A stretch of DNA of 64,000 nucleotides from Macrostomum hystrix (Eukaryota; Platyhelminthes; Macrostomidae), in assembly GCA_950097015.1 (NCBI GenBank), contig CATNEN010000001.1:27123001-27187000 (forward strand), in the 5' to 3' direction. The notes under the pieces are model-generated. The model made no database searches. It was given only the letters and a program-made list of their open reading frames with translations, and was not told where the DNA came from. This document shows positions 1 through 11,799 of the stretch, piece after piece. A program made the position numbers and the translations under genes. Position 1 is the stretch's first letter. Every line of letters begins with the position of its first letter.

Positions 1-207
1 TTCAATTATCCCTCCCTCGAAGGCCTGTGCATGTTTTCTCTGCGTGTTTTCTCTCTGTCCCGGCCCCCTTTATCTGCCCCACGGTGTTTTTCACTCACTA
101 TTTAAATATTTAATAATATTTTATATTATTAATATAATATAAATTAAATATTTTATATAAAATCTTAAATAAAGCAGGCAGACAGACAGGCGGGCAGGCA
201 GGGCGAA
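1..207. other. AT-rich intergenic stretch
   Basis: No gene is visible. Positions about 99-170 are a run of A/T with many TATT/AATA units, followed by short GCAGGCAGACAG-type repeats. It lies just downstream of the minus-strand recombinase stop codon and may hold its 3' UTR, but I see no convincing polyA signal. Confidence 0.4.
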
Positions 208-3068
208 TCAATCAAAATTATGCTCCGCCACTGAGTGCAGCCGCCGTCGCTTTCCGGCCACCGGTCTACCGTGCAGGACTGCGTCGGCTCGTTGGGTGCT
301 CGCCGCCACCTCCCCACTTCCACCAGCCAGGCTGCTGATGAGTCCCTGGGTCGGCGGCCTAACTATTGGTCGCATCTCTGCGTCACCTGATGGCACCACA
401 AACCGGCGGACAATATCGCGGCTGCGAATTACTGTGCCCATCTCGGTGGCCATCTGGGCATTGTGCCCATAATTGTACCGGATGACAGCTGCAGATGTGC
501 CGTGCGCTCTGGCGAACATATCCAGCTGCTCCGGCTCCATCATGAGCACTACGGCACAGAGGGTGCGACGCCAGTGCGTGGCCACATAGTGCCGACCCAG
601 TACTCGCTGCCCGCCTGCGCTGATCATGCGGCTCATTGCCGACTGGCTGTACACACCGCCGAACACATCAATGAAGACGGTCGGCGACTCCGGTTGCTCG
701 ATGCCGCGAGCAGCAAGCGACGGCACGATATATTCGTCGTGCAGGCGCAGCAAGGCCTCGCAGAATAGATCCGGCAGCACCATCCTGGCTGGGTCGCCGG
801 AGTGTCCGACCTTGTGCGGCACTTCACGCAGCGGCAGGACGAGATGCGAGTGCCCAGCCAGATCGGCAGCGGACGGCCCGCTCTCCCCATCTACACTTTG
901 CGTGTGTTGGCGGAACAGCTGTTTTTGGTCGGCCGACGTGTTTCGCCGAACCGAACGGTCGACCAGGTGTCGCCGACGGATGTAGATCCACGGCAGGAGT
1001 CGCAGGGGCTGCTCAATGCTGCAGTAGAACAGCATCTCCTGCACAATCCTCCGCAGACAAACCATCCGGCGACTGAAGGCACCATCATCTGCTTCGCCGT
1101 TGTCTTTGGTGACATCAGCGATGCCATCAGCGACCACACCTGCTGCCTGCATGCCCCATTCGCCGTCGACTGGCAGCAAAGTCCAGCTGTGCCTTTGTAG
1201 CATGGCAAAAAAACGATCACGGCGGGCGAACACGGCATCGACCTCGTCCACGTTGACGTAGGTGTCCATGAAGGCCACCTGCCGCTCGTTGTGGCCAAGC
1301 TTGTAGACTGCCTGCATAGTATAAATGTGGTTGCGTTTACTTATAGTAGATAGCAGCACGAAACCAAATAGAACTAACTGTCATTAATGCAGCTGCTGTG
1401 CAGCTAGCTCACCTGCTGGATGGCGCGGACGTTGCCGAACTCGCCGCGAGCCTGCTGCACCACGCTGCTAAGGCGGGCGATGAGAGCCTGCTCAGCCGCC
1501 AGCGGGTTGTTGGCCTTCTGCGCCAACTGCATTCTCCAGCAGACGCCACTGCCGACAGAGTCGACGTCCTCAATAGCAGGGCGCTCGGTGTCAGGCGAGG
1601 GTGAGTCGATGCTGCAGAACAGCTCGGCTTCGCGCAAGCCAACGGCGGCCATGATGGCATTGGCGCCTCGCAGGCCCCTCACGCGTAGCCAGCCCTCCAT
1701 GCAGCGGCAGATGCTGACAAGCTCCTGGCACTTGCGCGCAGCAGTCGACTGGGCCAGCTGCATGGCGTCACCGACTGTTTCAGCGCTGAAGCAGTCCTGC
1801 ACCCTGTCCGGCTGAAGCAGCAGGTCTGCAAGCGATATGCCCGCTCGCTGCCAGGTGCGTAGAAGCGTCGAGCTCACGGACCTGCTGATGTCGCGCCAAC
1901 GCTGCTGGTGGCACAAGTTGGCCGCAATCCTGGCCCGCGATGGGTCCCTCCACCATAGCTCCCGCAGGCGTTCCACCGTTGCGGAGATGCTGGGCCGGTC
2001 ACCCAACGGCTGCAGCAGCTCTGGTGGCACGGGCTTCGCAGGTGGCGACGTGCGAAAGTGTCGACAGCGCGGACCGCGACGCTGTTGCTGCTGCTTCTGA
2101 TCGGCTGTCGACGCTTCCTGCTGCAGTTCTGCTCCGAAGATGGACTTTTGAAGCCGGTCGAATTCGGCACTGGCCAGTTTTATCTTCAACGCAGCCCACC
2201 TTGCTGCAGCTGCTCGACGCTGCCTCGGCGGAGTAGCTGCCAGCTTCACTAGCGGCCTCTGTGCAGCCGACACCACAGCCGATGACGTGCTGGGACGATT
2301 AAGCGCCGACTTAGTGGCCTGCACCGCCAACTGCAGACAGGCAGCCGAAGAGGAAGACTCTGCTGCCACCGTATGGACTGTCGACAGAGTCCGCATTCTG
2401 ATGCTGGTTCCGGGCAGTAGCTCCTGCAAGCCGACATCGTCATCTCCATCGTCAGCGTCCTCCTGTGAGGACATTAGCAGCAGCGGCGCAGTCGGGTCAA
2501 ATAGGCGTCGCCGGACGGCTGGACGGCTGGCTGACGACAGCCGAGCACTGGCCGCTGACTGTCGACCGTAAACGGACGGCGCGGCGATGCTGTAGAGCTC
2601 GGCCAACAGAGACCCAGCCTCGTATTCAGCTGGTTCTGCCTCTGAAGGCTGCTGCGGAGGCGGTGGTGGCATCTGCTGCGGAGGCGGTGGTGGCATCTGC
2701 TGCGGAGGCGGTGGCTGCTGGTGTTCCACAGCAACGGTAGCAACAACAGCTGGCACTGCTGGACAACTGTGCTGCCTTGCTGTCCTACGCAGCACCTTGC
2801 CGCAGGCTGGGCACGCATGTACATGCTCAGTGTTGGCTGAGCTGCGCGTGTGGGTGCTGCACGTCAGGCAGAGCCAGACCATCTGGGCACGCTGCTTGGC
2901 TGACGCCGCTGCCCAAGATGCCTCGGACGGCCGCACCTTGACTGGGGCATCATCGAGTCGGAATTGGCGCACAGCCTCCTCCGCGTGCCTCCTCAGGAAG
3001 TGGCGCTTCGGATGCGTCTGCGGTCTGCCGTCGCCACAGAAGATGCAGCACGACTCGTTGTCTGTCAT
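208..3068 (-). CDS. Zinc-finger tyrosine recombinase, two exons
   Basis: Exon 1 is 3068-1413 and exon 2 is 1311-208; the 101-bp intron has CAG|GTGAG and TATGCAG|GC borders and both exons join in phase 0, giving about 919 aa. The N-terminus has CxxC and H/C-rich fingers (CCIFC, CLTC, CPAC), followed by PPPPQQM repeats and an Ala/Gln-rich linker. The end of exon 1 and start of exon 2 look like a helical SAM-like core-binding domain. Exon 2 resembles a tyrosine recombinase: candidate Arg I in EQPLR (about residue 656), a hairpin Lys in PHKVG (719), H-x-x-R as HWRR (798-801), then His 822 and Tyr 831 nine residues apart as in Xer/Cre proteins. Family assignment (Crypton-like or a domesticated relative) is inference; no reverse transcriptase is adjacent, which argues against DIRS. 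An ATG 69 bp further upstream (3137) is possible; 3068 is preferred because it directly precedes the first finger. Confidence 0.7.
2640..2722. repeat. 24-bp coding tandem repeat
   Basis: About three copies of a 24-bp GGAGGCGGTGGTGGCATCTG-type unit inside exon 1 of the recombinase. On the minus strand they encode the proline-rich PPPPQQM repeat, so length polymorphism would not shift the frame. Confidence 0.7.
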
Positions 3069-3137
3069 AGCTATTGTTATTACAAATTGATGCAGTGCCA
3101 TATAGGTGTATGAACTGAATTCAGTATACATGCTCAA

Positions 3138-4130
3138 TCAACACATGCTATGTACAGTCCGTTGTGCGTGCATCTAAATAAATATATATATGCCCCTATA
3201 TCCCATTATGGAATACACTATTTTAAGTGTTGTGCGCGCACATTGTCCCGTACTGTTGTCATCGCTGCTGCATTTATATTCGATTGAGTGCTGCGTTGAG
3301 CACATAAATCACTTATTTTTATGTTGTACCTAACAACAACAACAACAACAACAACATCCTGGCTGTAAAAATTATAAGCCTCTGAATCATTTATAAATTT
3401 TAAAAACATAATTTTTCATTTGCAATGTAGTACAATCAGCTCAGACATTCGATTTTCCAGTGAACAGCACACCCACCCCCTCCAACTCGATCTTCCTCCC
3501 TCAAAAGCAGTGCCGAGCCAGCCAGACAGACCTGCAGATGGAAAGAGAGACGACTTCGATCGTCTTCAGTCTATGGCCACAGGGGTGACATTATCGATTG
3601 GTTAAAGCAGACACACTGCTTCTCTTTTTCAAGGCAGAGCAGTGGCCTTCCACACCCTTTTACCATAGACTATGAATTTAGAGACAGGGCCGCCCCCTTT
3701 CGCTTTCGAAGGTTTAAAGAAAGGGTGGCAAGCAAAGTAGCAGTCTTTTAGTTTTAGCCCGGCCCAACTGCTCGATCGAACTGCAGCTTACAGTCAAATA
3801 TAATTCAGAGATTCATCCACAATTCGAATCAACAGTCTGCCTTCTATTTGCTTGGACTATATTAAAACAGGCTACAGATATAATATCGACAGAGAGCCAC
3901 AGGATCTATTATTATGTCAACAGCAAGCATTAGGATCTAATATATTTCTAGGCAGCTCAGAACTGCATAACACTTACAGAGATTACTAATATATTATAAT
4001 TATAGAGAACTGCATGCGCTATTATCTATTAGATTAACAGACCGATTGTTATATGTATACAAGTACTAATTGAAGGGCCTATTATATATACAAAGACTAA
4101 TCTGAGGGCCTATTATATTAACACAGCTTG
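3138..4130. other. Non-coding interval with a CAA microsatellite
   Basis: No supported gene. It contains a (CAA)n tract near 3330-3357 and AT-rich sequence from about 3780. The stretch 3440-3760 is less AT-rich and could be an old repeat, but I cannot identify it. Confidence 0.4.
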
Positions 4131-4195
4131 TAATGCATATTTATGAACAGATACTTATATGGCCTATTTAAAATACACAGCCTTTTTCTTATTTG

Positions 4196-4815
4196 CAGCG
4201 CAACAGACAGCATCAGCAGAAGCATCAGCAGAAGCAACCGACAGCATCAGCAGAAGCATCAGCAGTAGCAGCAGTAGCAGCTCAGTAGCAGCTCAACAGC
4301 TCTAGCAGCATCAGTACCAGCAGCCAGCCCCATCTGCCCGTGCCCACTTCGAGGTGCAGCAGAAGCAGCAGTACCAGCAGCCAACCCCGTCCGCCTGTGC
4401 CCACTTCGAGGTGAGATAAAAATTAAATTGTACAGCTGGATAGCATTAGTTAGCCTCAGCAACTATATTCGAGTAGACTTTAGCGTCGAAATTATATTCT
4501 AATTGCTTTTTTCCATGCTCATCCTCAGCTCAGTGCAGCTAAACCGGCCGGCACCAGCCAGCAGCATCAGTAGCCGAAGCCAGCCCCGTCCGCCTGTGCC
4601 CATTTGCCAAGCAGCAGCAGTAGCAGCAATAGCAGCACAAGCAGCAGAAGCAGCAGAAGCAGCAGAAGCAGCAGTACCAGCAGCCAGCCCCCGTCCGCCT
4701 GTGCCCACTTCGAGGTGAGATAAATATTCAATTGTACAGCTGGATAGCATTAGTTAGCCTCTGCGAAATATAATCGAGTAGACTTTAGCATAGAAATTAT
4801 ATTCTAATTGCCTTT
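4196..4815 (+). repeat. Tandemly duplicated CAG-rich exon-like segment, about 304-bp period
   Basis: Two long similar blocks end in the same CCACTTCGAG|GTGAGATAA donor-like junction, at 4411 and 4715, followed by about 100 bp of near-identical intron-like sequence through GTAGACTTTAGC and TAATTGC. A shorter third copy of the Pro/Cys/His-encoding unit lies at about 4325-4356. The exon-like part codes for Ser/Gln/Ala-rich runs. It may be duplicated exons of an unknown gene or only an expanded repeat; no full reading frame is evident. Confidence 0.5.
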
Positions 4816-6110
4816 CCGTGTTTTTTGCTTGTCGTCGCTGCCGCCGCCAGTCAAAGTTAAATCAAATTATTGAATGTCATAAGACATAGAGTCTGTGTCA
4901 ATCAGTGTCAATCAGTCAGTCAATCGATCTCGAACGAAACAATACATTCAGTATACTGTACACTGCTGCTGCTCTAATGCAATATCAATAACGAGAGAAA
5001 ATGAGTGCTTGCGAGCAAAGCCATAGAGGAAGCGTGGTCTTCCCAGTTCTAAAAATAGCTGCAGAGCTAGCGCGTGAATTTAAATACACTGTTTACGTTG
5101 TTATAAACGAGAGAAGATGAAAGTGATTTTAGGAAGGCCTTTATGTTCATTTTTTGTCTTAATCTGACTTCCGAATAAATAAATCTAAATAGTAAGCTAA
5201 ATGGAGCAGAACTGAACTGCTGCGCACTGAAATATAAGCGCTATACGAAACTTGCTATGTTTGCGTTTCAATGAGGCCCAAATGGCTCTCCGAAAAGACC
5301 GAATAATGAGTCGAAAAAAGCTGGGCAAAAATCTGAAAATTAGGAAAGTATATTGACAAACTTGACACTGAAATTAATTAAACAAGACGAAATAAATACA
5401 AAGACTCATGAGATTTTTTCCTGCCATTTCTTCACGAAACATAGGAAAAGTTATTTTGCAAAGTTAATTATTGTTTCAAGCATTTATAATTGCTAGGAAT
5501 TTCAGCCATCTCATAATTATTTGAGTTGGCATTTGTATTTAGAGTATATGTTATATGAATATAGCAGCAAAGTGTGTTCTTATGAAGTTTGTGTGTTTTT
5601 AATTATTTATGCACTGTAGCTACAGTTTTTACAGAAGGCACATTTTTTACTATTTTACCTTTAAGTCTCTTATAGCAGCTCAAGTTCTGTGTTTGTCTAA
5701 ATTGGCAAAAATTGAAATGTCAGCTAGGGATAAAAAGAGGGCCTCAGTTTAATCAATATTCATAAAGGCATTCAGAACAAAATTAGCTTATTCACAGTTA
5801 GTCAATCATATCTTTTTGGTTGGCACTCAGCAGGCTGTTGTTGATTGTTGGCCATTCAGCTTCAACACCAGACTCAGATTCTTGGGACTCCTTGTCCTGT
5901 TATATAGGCTCTCCTTGTCCTGTTAGGTGTGAGAGGTAAGACAGTTAGTTTGCTGTTTGTATTTAGATCTATAGCTAGGCAAGAAGGGGCAGAATGCTGA
6001 TAAGAGATGATAGAGGAATGTTGCTCATAGGTTAAATAGGACCACAATTGAGGGAATTACACAGGGCTGGTATTAACTATGTACGGGGCTTGAGCATAAA
6101 TGTATAGTGT
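4816..6110. other. AT-rich non-coding interval
   Basis: No gene recognised. A small tandem duplication of a CTCCTTGTCCTGTTA unit is at about 5889-5927. The rest is A/T-rich without long open frames. Confidence 0.4.
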
Positions 6111-6114
6111 CGGG

Positions 6115-6358
6115 CTAACAATAAAAATGATTATGTACTCAAGCACTTACCATAGCCTTTAATCATTTGTGATTAGTTCTCATATGCACTTAGCTATGCC
6201 ATGAGAGTGAAGACAACCAGATGCCACAATTCCAGCTAGTGAGCCAGTGTGATAAAGACCTGGTAAAATAAAGTTGATAAATAAATAGAGGAAATTTCAT
6301 AGCAAAACTGTACCAGACCAAATAACTCTAGTGTACACTAGGATCACTTATATTGCTT
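6115..6358 (+). repeat. Direct repeat copy 1 (partner at 6630)
   Basis: Begins at CTAACA...AAAATGATTATG and ends near TATTGCTT. It is closely similar to 6630-6888, 515 bp downstream, including GCCATGAGAGTGAAGACAAC and GTACACT blocks. The spacer between copies holds a purine tract. Confidence 0.75.
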
Positions 6359-6482
6359 GAAGAAACAAGAAGAGAAGAGGAGAAAAAAGGACAGGAGAGA
6401 AGAGGAGAGGAAAGAAAAGCAGAGGAAAGGAGGGGAGAGGGGGAGAGGAGGGGGGAGAGGAGAGGAGAAGAGGAGGGGAGAG
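6357..6482 (+). repeat. GA-rich purine tract
   Basis: About 125 bp almost wholly of G and A (GAAGAGGAGA-type units). The apparent Lys/Glu/Arg-rich reading frames across it are low-complexity artefacts. Confidence 0.8.
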
Positions 6483-6629
6483 AATTTCATAAACAGCAGT
6501 TTCAAGGCAAACTACTGCTCATGCAGTATCCAAACCAATAGCTCAAGGCAAACTACTGTGCATGCATTATCAAAACTAAGAGCTCAAGCAACCAGCAATT
6601 GTGTGTTAGGTATCTTGGGCTGGGTTGGG

Positions 6630-6888
6630 CTAACACTAAAAATGATTATGTACTCAAGCACTTACCATAGCCTTTAATCATGTGATTAGTTCTCATATGC
6701 CCTTAGCTATGCCATGAGAGTGAAGACAACCAGATGCCACAATTCCAGCTAGTGGGCCAGTATGATAAAAACCTGGTAAAATAAAGTTGATAAATAAATA
6801 GTCATTATAAAGAAATTTCATAGCAAAGTTATATAACTGTACCAGACCAAATAACTCTAGTGTACACTGGGATCAATTGTTATTGCTT
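6630..6888 (+). repeat. Direct repeat copy 2
   Basis: Second copy of the 6115-6358 unit with a few substitutions and small indels. A third, more decayed copy may lie at about 6925-7035 (AAATGATTAG...TTCCAGC...TGTGATAAGGACC). Confidence 0.7.
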
Positions 6889-6889
6889 T

Positions 6890-7410
6890 GCAGGAGCTAA
6901 CCAACAATTTTTGGTTGGGTATCTAGCAAACACTTTACAACAAATGATTAGCCAAGCCTTACCAGTTCTCAGATGCCAGCCTGAAGATAGCAAGCAAAGC
7001 CATCATTCCAGCTTGTGTGATAAGGACCAGTTAAGATGTACTAAGCCTCACTGCAGTTTGCTAAGTTTTTACCATCCTTTTAACTGCTTTCACTTTCTTA
7101 AATCCTTAATTCCTTTCAGGCTCTTTAATTATTTGTAGCCACATTTCACTTTTCTTTCAAGCTTTCAGCTGAATTGCCTCTGACATCATCCATGAGCAAT
7201 GAGCTGCAGCTCAGGAGCATTGAGCTAAAAGCTAGGCTTCTCTAGCTAGTGAAACCAAGCTATACACTTTTACCATCCTTTAACTACCTTAAATCCATTT
7301 GAACATTTTAAACACCCTTTGATACACTTAATTTACTCTTATTCACTTCTACTTTTGCTTTAACTTTACTTATTTACTTTTCAATTTCCAGAGAATTATA
7401 TTTAAATATT
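6890..7410. other. AT-rich non-coding interval
   Basis: No gene recognised. It contains the possible third repeat copy and short TTTAACTxxCTT-type repeats. Confidence 0.35.
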
Positions 7411-7422
7411 GCTGAATGGATC

Positions 7423-7958
7423 ACATTCAGCAGCAGCAGCAGCAGCAGCAGCAGCATGTAGGTGGAGTGAGGGCTGGAGTGAAGGTGGAACAGCTGCAGC
7501 AACAGCAGCAGCAACAGCAGCAGCACCCGTCGGGCTTTACGCTCGGCCCACGGCTTTGCAGTGGCTCCTATCCGGCACCGCGTCTTCGTCGCGGAGGGGA
7601 GGCAACGCCCGGCTCCCACCGGGCGGCTAAGAGTGCCGGGACTCGGTCACCGCTCCTCTCCAGGGGGCGGTGGTTGGGGCTCCACCTGGCGGCGGCCTCG
7701 TGGGTCCTTCTTCCTCTGGGAGGCTGGGCCTCGCGGGGTGGCTGCTGGGTTTGGAGCCTAGTCCGTACACAACAACAACAGCAGCAGCAACAGCTGCAGC
7801 AACAGCAGCAGCAACAGCCCAGCAGCCCCTGGGCGCTGCAGCCCACGACGGTCGACAACCAAAAGATCCAGTGGTGGAAGGTGAAGGGAGGGGCCGGGGC
7901 GGCCACCAACTTTACACCGCCAAGGCCCGGTGCCCTCCCCCACCGGCTAAGAAATAAA
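7423..7958 (+). other. GC-rich island between CAG/CAA tracts
   Basis: Three trinucleotide tracts (about 7424-7455, 7494-7525 and 7771-7820) surround and interrupt a GC-rich block in an AT-rich area. All plus frames carry homopolymer runs (poly-Gln in one, poly-Ala/Thr in others) and none resembles a known domain. An AATAAA hexamer lies at 7953-7958. It may be the terminal part of a retro-inserted transcript or a gene fragment; I do not recognise it. Confidence 0.35.
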
Positions 7959-7959
7959 A

Positions 7960-8620
7960 AGGTTTGTCTAAGCTACCTATTTGTGATACCTTTATTCCTG
8001 AATTCTTAATCCTTAATCGTTAATTCTTTAAATAAGCGCTAGTAGTAAAATTATACCCGTTTGCAGGTGTAAGTTTTCATTGAGTCTGGTAAAACAATAT
8101 TTACCTTTAGCCATTATAGCACCATTTATTAAAATGCGATTGTCACACTACAATGCTAATGCAATATTACAACGTAGCAAAATGTACTCACATTCAATAT
8201 GATTGTAGCCATAATGTCATATGTCGTGTCTTGCCGTGTTCGTGTTTAACCAGAAAATTGCATGAGCCATCCTCCAAGCTTTATAGCAAGTTTATCTGCA
8301 AATTTAAAGAAGCAGATAGCAACTGCGTACGAAGACAAACCCCTCACTCCACATTCATGCTGTCCAATAACAAGCTGCTAACACACCTCGAAACCTCCCA
8401 CTTCGTCATTTCAGATCGCGCATTTGATTTTGTTGCTTCGAATTTGAATTTGAAGATTTTGGAATACATCTTTGCTTGTTGTCTTCCTTTATTTCACTCA
8501 TATTTATTTATTAGCTTGATGCACAGCCTAAATGTTTAGCTTCTTAGCTTTAGCTTAGCATGATTACCAACATATTTATCGAGCACTCCTTGCTTCGTGT
8601 TCCTGAACTTGCTTTGCTTG
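7960..8620. other. AT-rich non-coding interval
   Basis: The longest open frame, about 128 codons at 8153-8539, has no recognisable domain and AT-rich spacer composition; I do not call it. Confidence 0.35.
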
Positions 8621-8625
8621 CCTGC

Positions 8626-8910
8626 TTTGCTACAATTCGTAGCAAAAGTACATTTTTTCATTTCTACTAACATTTGTACTAAGCTGCTACTAACATTTAC
8701 ACTCCGACCCTTAAGCTGGCTAACACTTAAAAGATTCGCATGCTTACCATCTGACCTCTGTGTCCCTGTAGCTAAGAGTTTGCTACAATTCGTAGCAAAA
8801 GTTCATTTTTTCATTTCAACTAACATTTATACTAAGCTGCTACTAACATTTACACTCCGACTCTTAAGCTAGCTCACTTAAAAGATTCGCATGCTTCCCA
8901 TCTGATTACA
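8626..8910 (+). repeat. Tandem duplication, 153-bp period
   Basis: Copies start at 8626 and 8779 with TTTGCTACAATTCGTAGC and share most of their length through AAAAGATTCGCATGCTT. Both fall in AT-rich DNA without coding potential. Confidence 0.8.
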
Positions 8911-10165
8911 GACAATCGTTATAGACAAAGATAAATATGTAAATTGGTTTTGAAACATTCCATATTTTTTCCAGACGTTCTCCATGAACACCTGACGCCT
9001 GGTACACGGTCAGGCGTGTCAAGAAACGGAAGCTGCGGATGACATTGATATTAGTGTCTATTCTAATTCAATCAGCTACTCAGCGTCGAGTAGCAGTTGG
9101 CCCAGCATCCCGGCGAGCTGTATCTGGCCGAGTTTAGCAGGTTAGATAACGATCAGCGACCTTCACGGACTCATGTCATGTCATTGGAGTTCCACGGCTG
9201 CGCTCGCAACAAGGTTGAATAATCTTTTTGTTTTGTTTGTTGTAGTTTATGAAATAATGTGCAGCAACAATTAGTTTATTTATAGTATTTATAAGTAGCA
9301 TTTATATAGCATTTATAAGTACTTGTAGTTATCTCATACTTTTATAGGAAACAGTCTGTTTTAATTACATGTCTTCAAAATCAAGGTTTAATTACAGATG
9401 ATAAGTCATGCATGGGGAATATGAGAAAACACGAGAAAACAGAACAAAACATATCCGTAAGAAAAAATAGTTTTCGTGAGTGAAGTAACGCAACTGAGAA
9501 TCGGACAATCCGTACTTTAATTCTGAGTCATTGTCTGGATCATGTGATTTCTAGGGTATTGTTGGGTAATGTGCATCCCCGCTTCACTCGTGAAATGAAT
9601 TCTGTTCTAGAATTCCTATCTGTGGTTTTAGATGTCATGTTCAGCCTAGATTCCCCCAAATGTGCCTTATCTAAAAACAAACCTCATAAGCAAACAAGGT
9701 AGATTATTTTCTTCGAGGACCTCTCAACAATTAGCTAGTTCTCAAAAAAAACTCCTCGCAACGAGCGTGTGAATTAAAAAATGACTGCCAACACAGGTGT
9801 ATTTATTCTAGCACAGGTAGTGTTACACTTAAAATAAAAAAGCAAGAAAAACAAAACCCAATTCATATTTAATACTGCAGTACACTGCTAGCTGGACATT
9901 TCAGATCTCATACTTGTTTACATGAGTGAAGTAGCGCAACTGACAATCAGACAATCCGTGATGTAATTCTGAGTCATCGTCTATTTGTCTGGATCATGTG
10001 ATTTCTAGGGCAACGTAGGGATTTCTGAGGTATTAATTAAATTATGGGATTTCTGATGACGAATAGAAAATTTACATGAGCATGTTCAATTTTATTTATT
10101 TAAAGTGATTGCCGCTTTATATATACGGCGTGCATACAACAAAATAAAACATACGTATGAAAAGT
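8911..10165. repeat. Non-coding interval with an approximately 445-bp spaced direct repeat
   Basis: Blocks at about 9478-9558 and 9922-10013 share GTGAAGTA(A/G)CGCAACTGA, CGGACAATCCGT-like and GGATCATGTGATTTCTAGGG sequence. No gene is visible elsewhere in the interval. Confidence 0.6.
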
Positions 10166-10168
10166 ACA

Positions 10169-10550
10169 TGGTTGTCGTCGGTGTCCCAATAGATTTGAGC
10201 ACAGTTTATCGGGTCGGATTCAATTGAAAATCAATCTAGAAATGATTTCCTGCACGACTGAGTTGGCTTCATGATTTCAAATGATTTCCACTCGAACTTA
10301 TTAACCTGGAAAGTCACCTAGAAAATTTTATCTTGACTCTGACTATGTCTTGTACTATATGGCTGTCGTCGGTGTCCCAATTGATTTGAGCACAGTTTAT
10401 CGGGTCGGATTCAATTGAAAATCAATCTAGAAATGATTTGCTACACGACTGAGTTGGCTTCATGATTTCAAATGATTTCCACTCGAACTTATTAACCTGG
10501 AAAGTCACCTAGAAAATTTTATCTTAACTCTGACTATGTCAGTACTATAT
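10169..10550 (+). repeat. Tandem duplication, 191-bp period
   Basis: Two nearly identical units starting at TGTCGTCGGTGTCCCAAT (10173 and 10364), each ending in TCTGACTATGTC. They are only a few substitutions apart, so the duplication is recent. Confidence 0.85.
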
Positions 10551-10562
10551 GTCTATAAATAT

Positions 10563-11034
10563 ATGCTCACCCTACTGCTCTCCCTCTCACCCTACTGCTC
10601 TCCCTCACACCCTACTGCTCTCCCTCTCACCCTACTGCTCTCCCTCTCACCCTACTGCTCTCCCTCTCACTCTACTGCTCTCCCTCTCACCCTACTGCTC
10701 TCCCTCTCACTCTACTGCTCTGCCTCTCACCCTACTGCTCTCCCTCTGACCCTACTGATCTCCCTCTCACCCTACTAATCTCCCTCTCAACCTACTGCTC
10801 TCCCTCTCACCCTACTGCTCTCCCTCTCACCCTACTGCTCTCCCTCTCACCCTACTGCTCTCCCTCTCACCCTACTGCCTTCCCTCTCACCCTACTGCTC
10901 TCCCTCTCACCCTTCTGCTCTCCCTCTCACCCTACTGATCTCCCTCTCACCCTACTGCTCTCCCTCTCACCCTACTGCTCTCCCTCTCACCCTACTGCTC
11001 TCCCTCTCACCCTACTGATCTCCCTCTCACCCTA
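10563..11034 (+). repeat. 20-bp minisatellite, about 24 copies
   Basis: Unit CACCCTACTGCTCTCCCTCT with few variants. Because 20 is not a multiple of 3 the frames rotate, so the apparent Ser/Pro/Thr-rich peptides are artefacts. Confidence 0.95.
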
Positions 11035-11104
11035 TTTTTAATTCTTGTCCAGTAAATGCTTTTTAGCAGCTGTATAATTTTCAGCTTTTTTACAGCTACA
11101 AAGA

Positions 11105-11552
11105 TCCCCAGTTGACAATGATCTCTCAGTTGACAATGATCCCCCAGTTGACAATGACACCCCAGTTGACAATCATCCCCCAGTTGACAATCATTCCCCA
11201 GTTGACAATGATCCCCCAGTTGACCATGATCCCTCAGTTGACAATCATCCCCCAGTTGACAATCATTCCCCAGTTGACAATTATCCCCCAGTTGACCATG
11301 ATCCCTCAGTTGACAATCATCCCCCCAGTTGACAATCATCCCCCAGTTGACAATTATCCTCCAGTTGAACATGATCCCCCAGTTGACCAGGATCCTCCAT
11401 TGGATGATGACTACCCATATCGATGATGATCCCCAGTTGACAATGATCCCCTATTCGATGATGATCCCCCAGTTGATGATGATCCCCCAGTTGACAATGA
11501 TCCCCCAGTTGACAATGATCCCCCAGTTGACAATTATCCCCCAGTTGAAAAT
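11105..11552 (+). repeat. 18-bp minisatellite, about 25 copies
   Basis: Unit CCCCAGTTGACAATGATC with AT/TC variants. The 18-bp period keeps frames open on both strands (PQLTMI-type hexapeptides on plus, QLGDDC-type on minus), but there is no gene context. Confidence 0.95.
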
Positions 11553-11644
11553 GGTCGATTAATTACTGCGCTCAAAAAATACAACAGAGCCTACTAACAG
11601 TAGATTTTGAGGATATGCCCCGAATTTTATTTACCCCCCACCCC

Positions 11645-11790
11645 AACCCGCGCCTTTCCACCAGTGGCCCCACTGTACGCCCCACTATACGCCCACCCAC
11701 GTATAGTGGGGAGCGTATGATGAGCGGCGGGAAGGCGCACAGTGGGGCGTACAGAGGGGCGTATAGTAAATGTCCCACCGGGTCATGTCA
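11645..11790. repeat. Palindromic GC-rich cluster
   Basis: Several copies of CCCCACTGTACGCC / ACTATACGCCC in both orientations (for example near 11670-11700 and inverted near 11738-11768). It looks like the termini of a small foldback element or MITE; edges are not defined. Confidence 0.5.
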
Positions 11791-11799
11791 AAGTCATTC

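Noticed and set aside
6353-6677. Lys/Glu-rich frames over the purine tract
   Set aside because: Low-complexity GA sequence without stops; no gene context.
7416-8009. Poly-Gln protein frame
   Set aside because: Other frames over the same DNA are equally open, the part between Gln runs shows no domain, and trinucleotide tracts generate such frames.
11105-11552. Open frames of more than 100 codons on both strands across the 18-bp repeat
   Set aside because: The period is a multiple of three, so any stop-free unit gives long frames; no promoter or flanking coding sequence.
10563-11552. Possible CRISPR arrays
   Set aside because: Units are contiguous without spacers and the context is eukaryotic.
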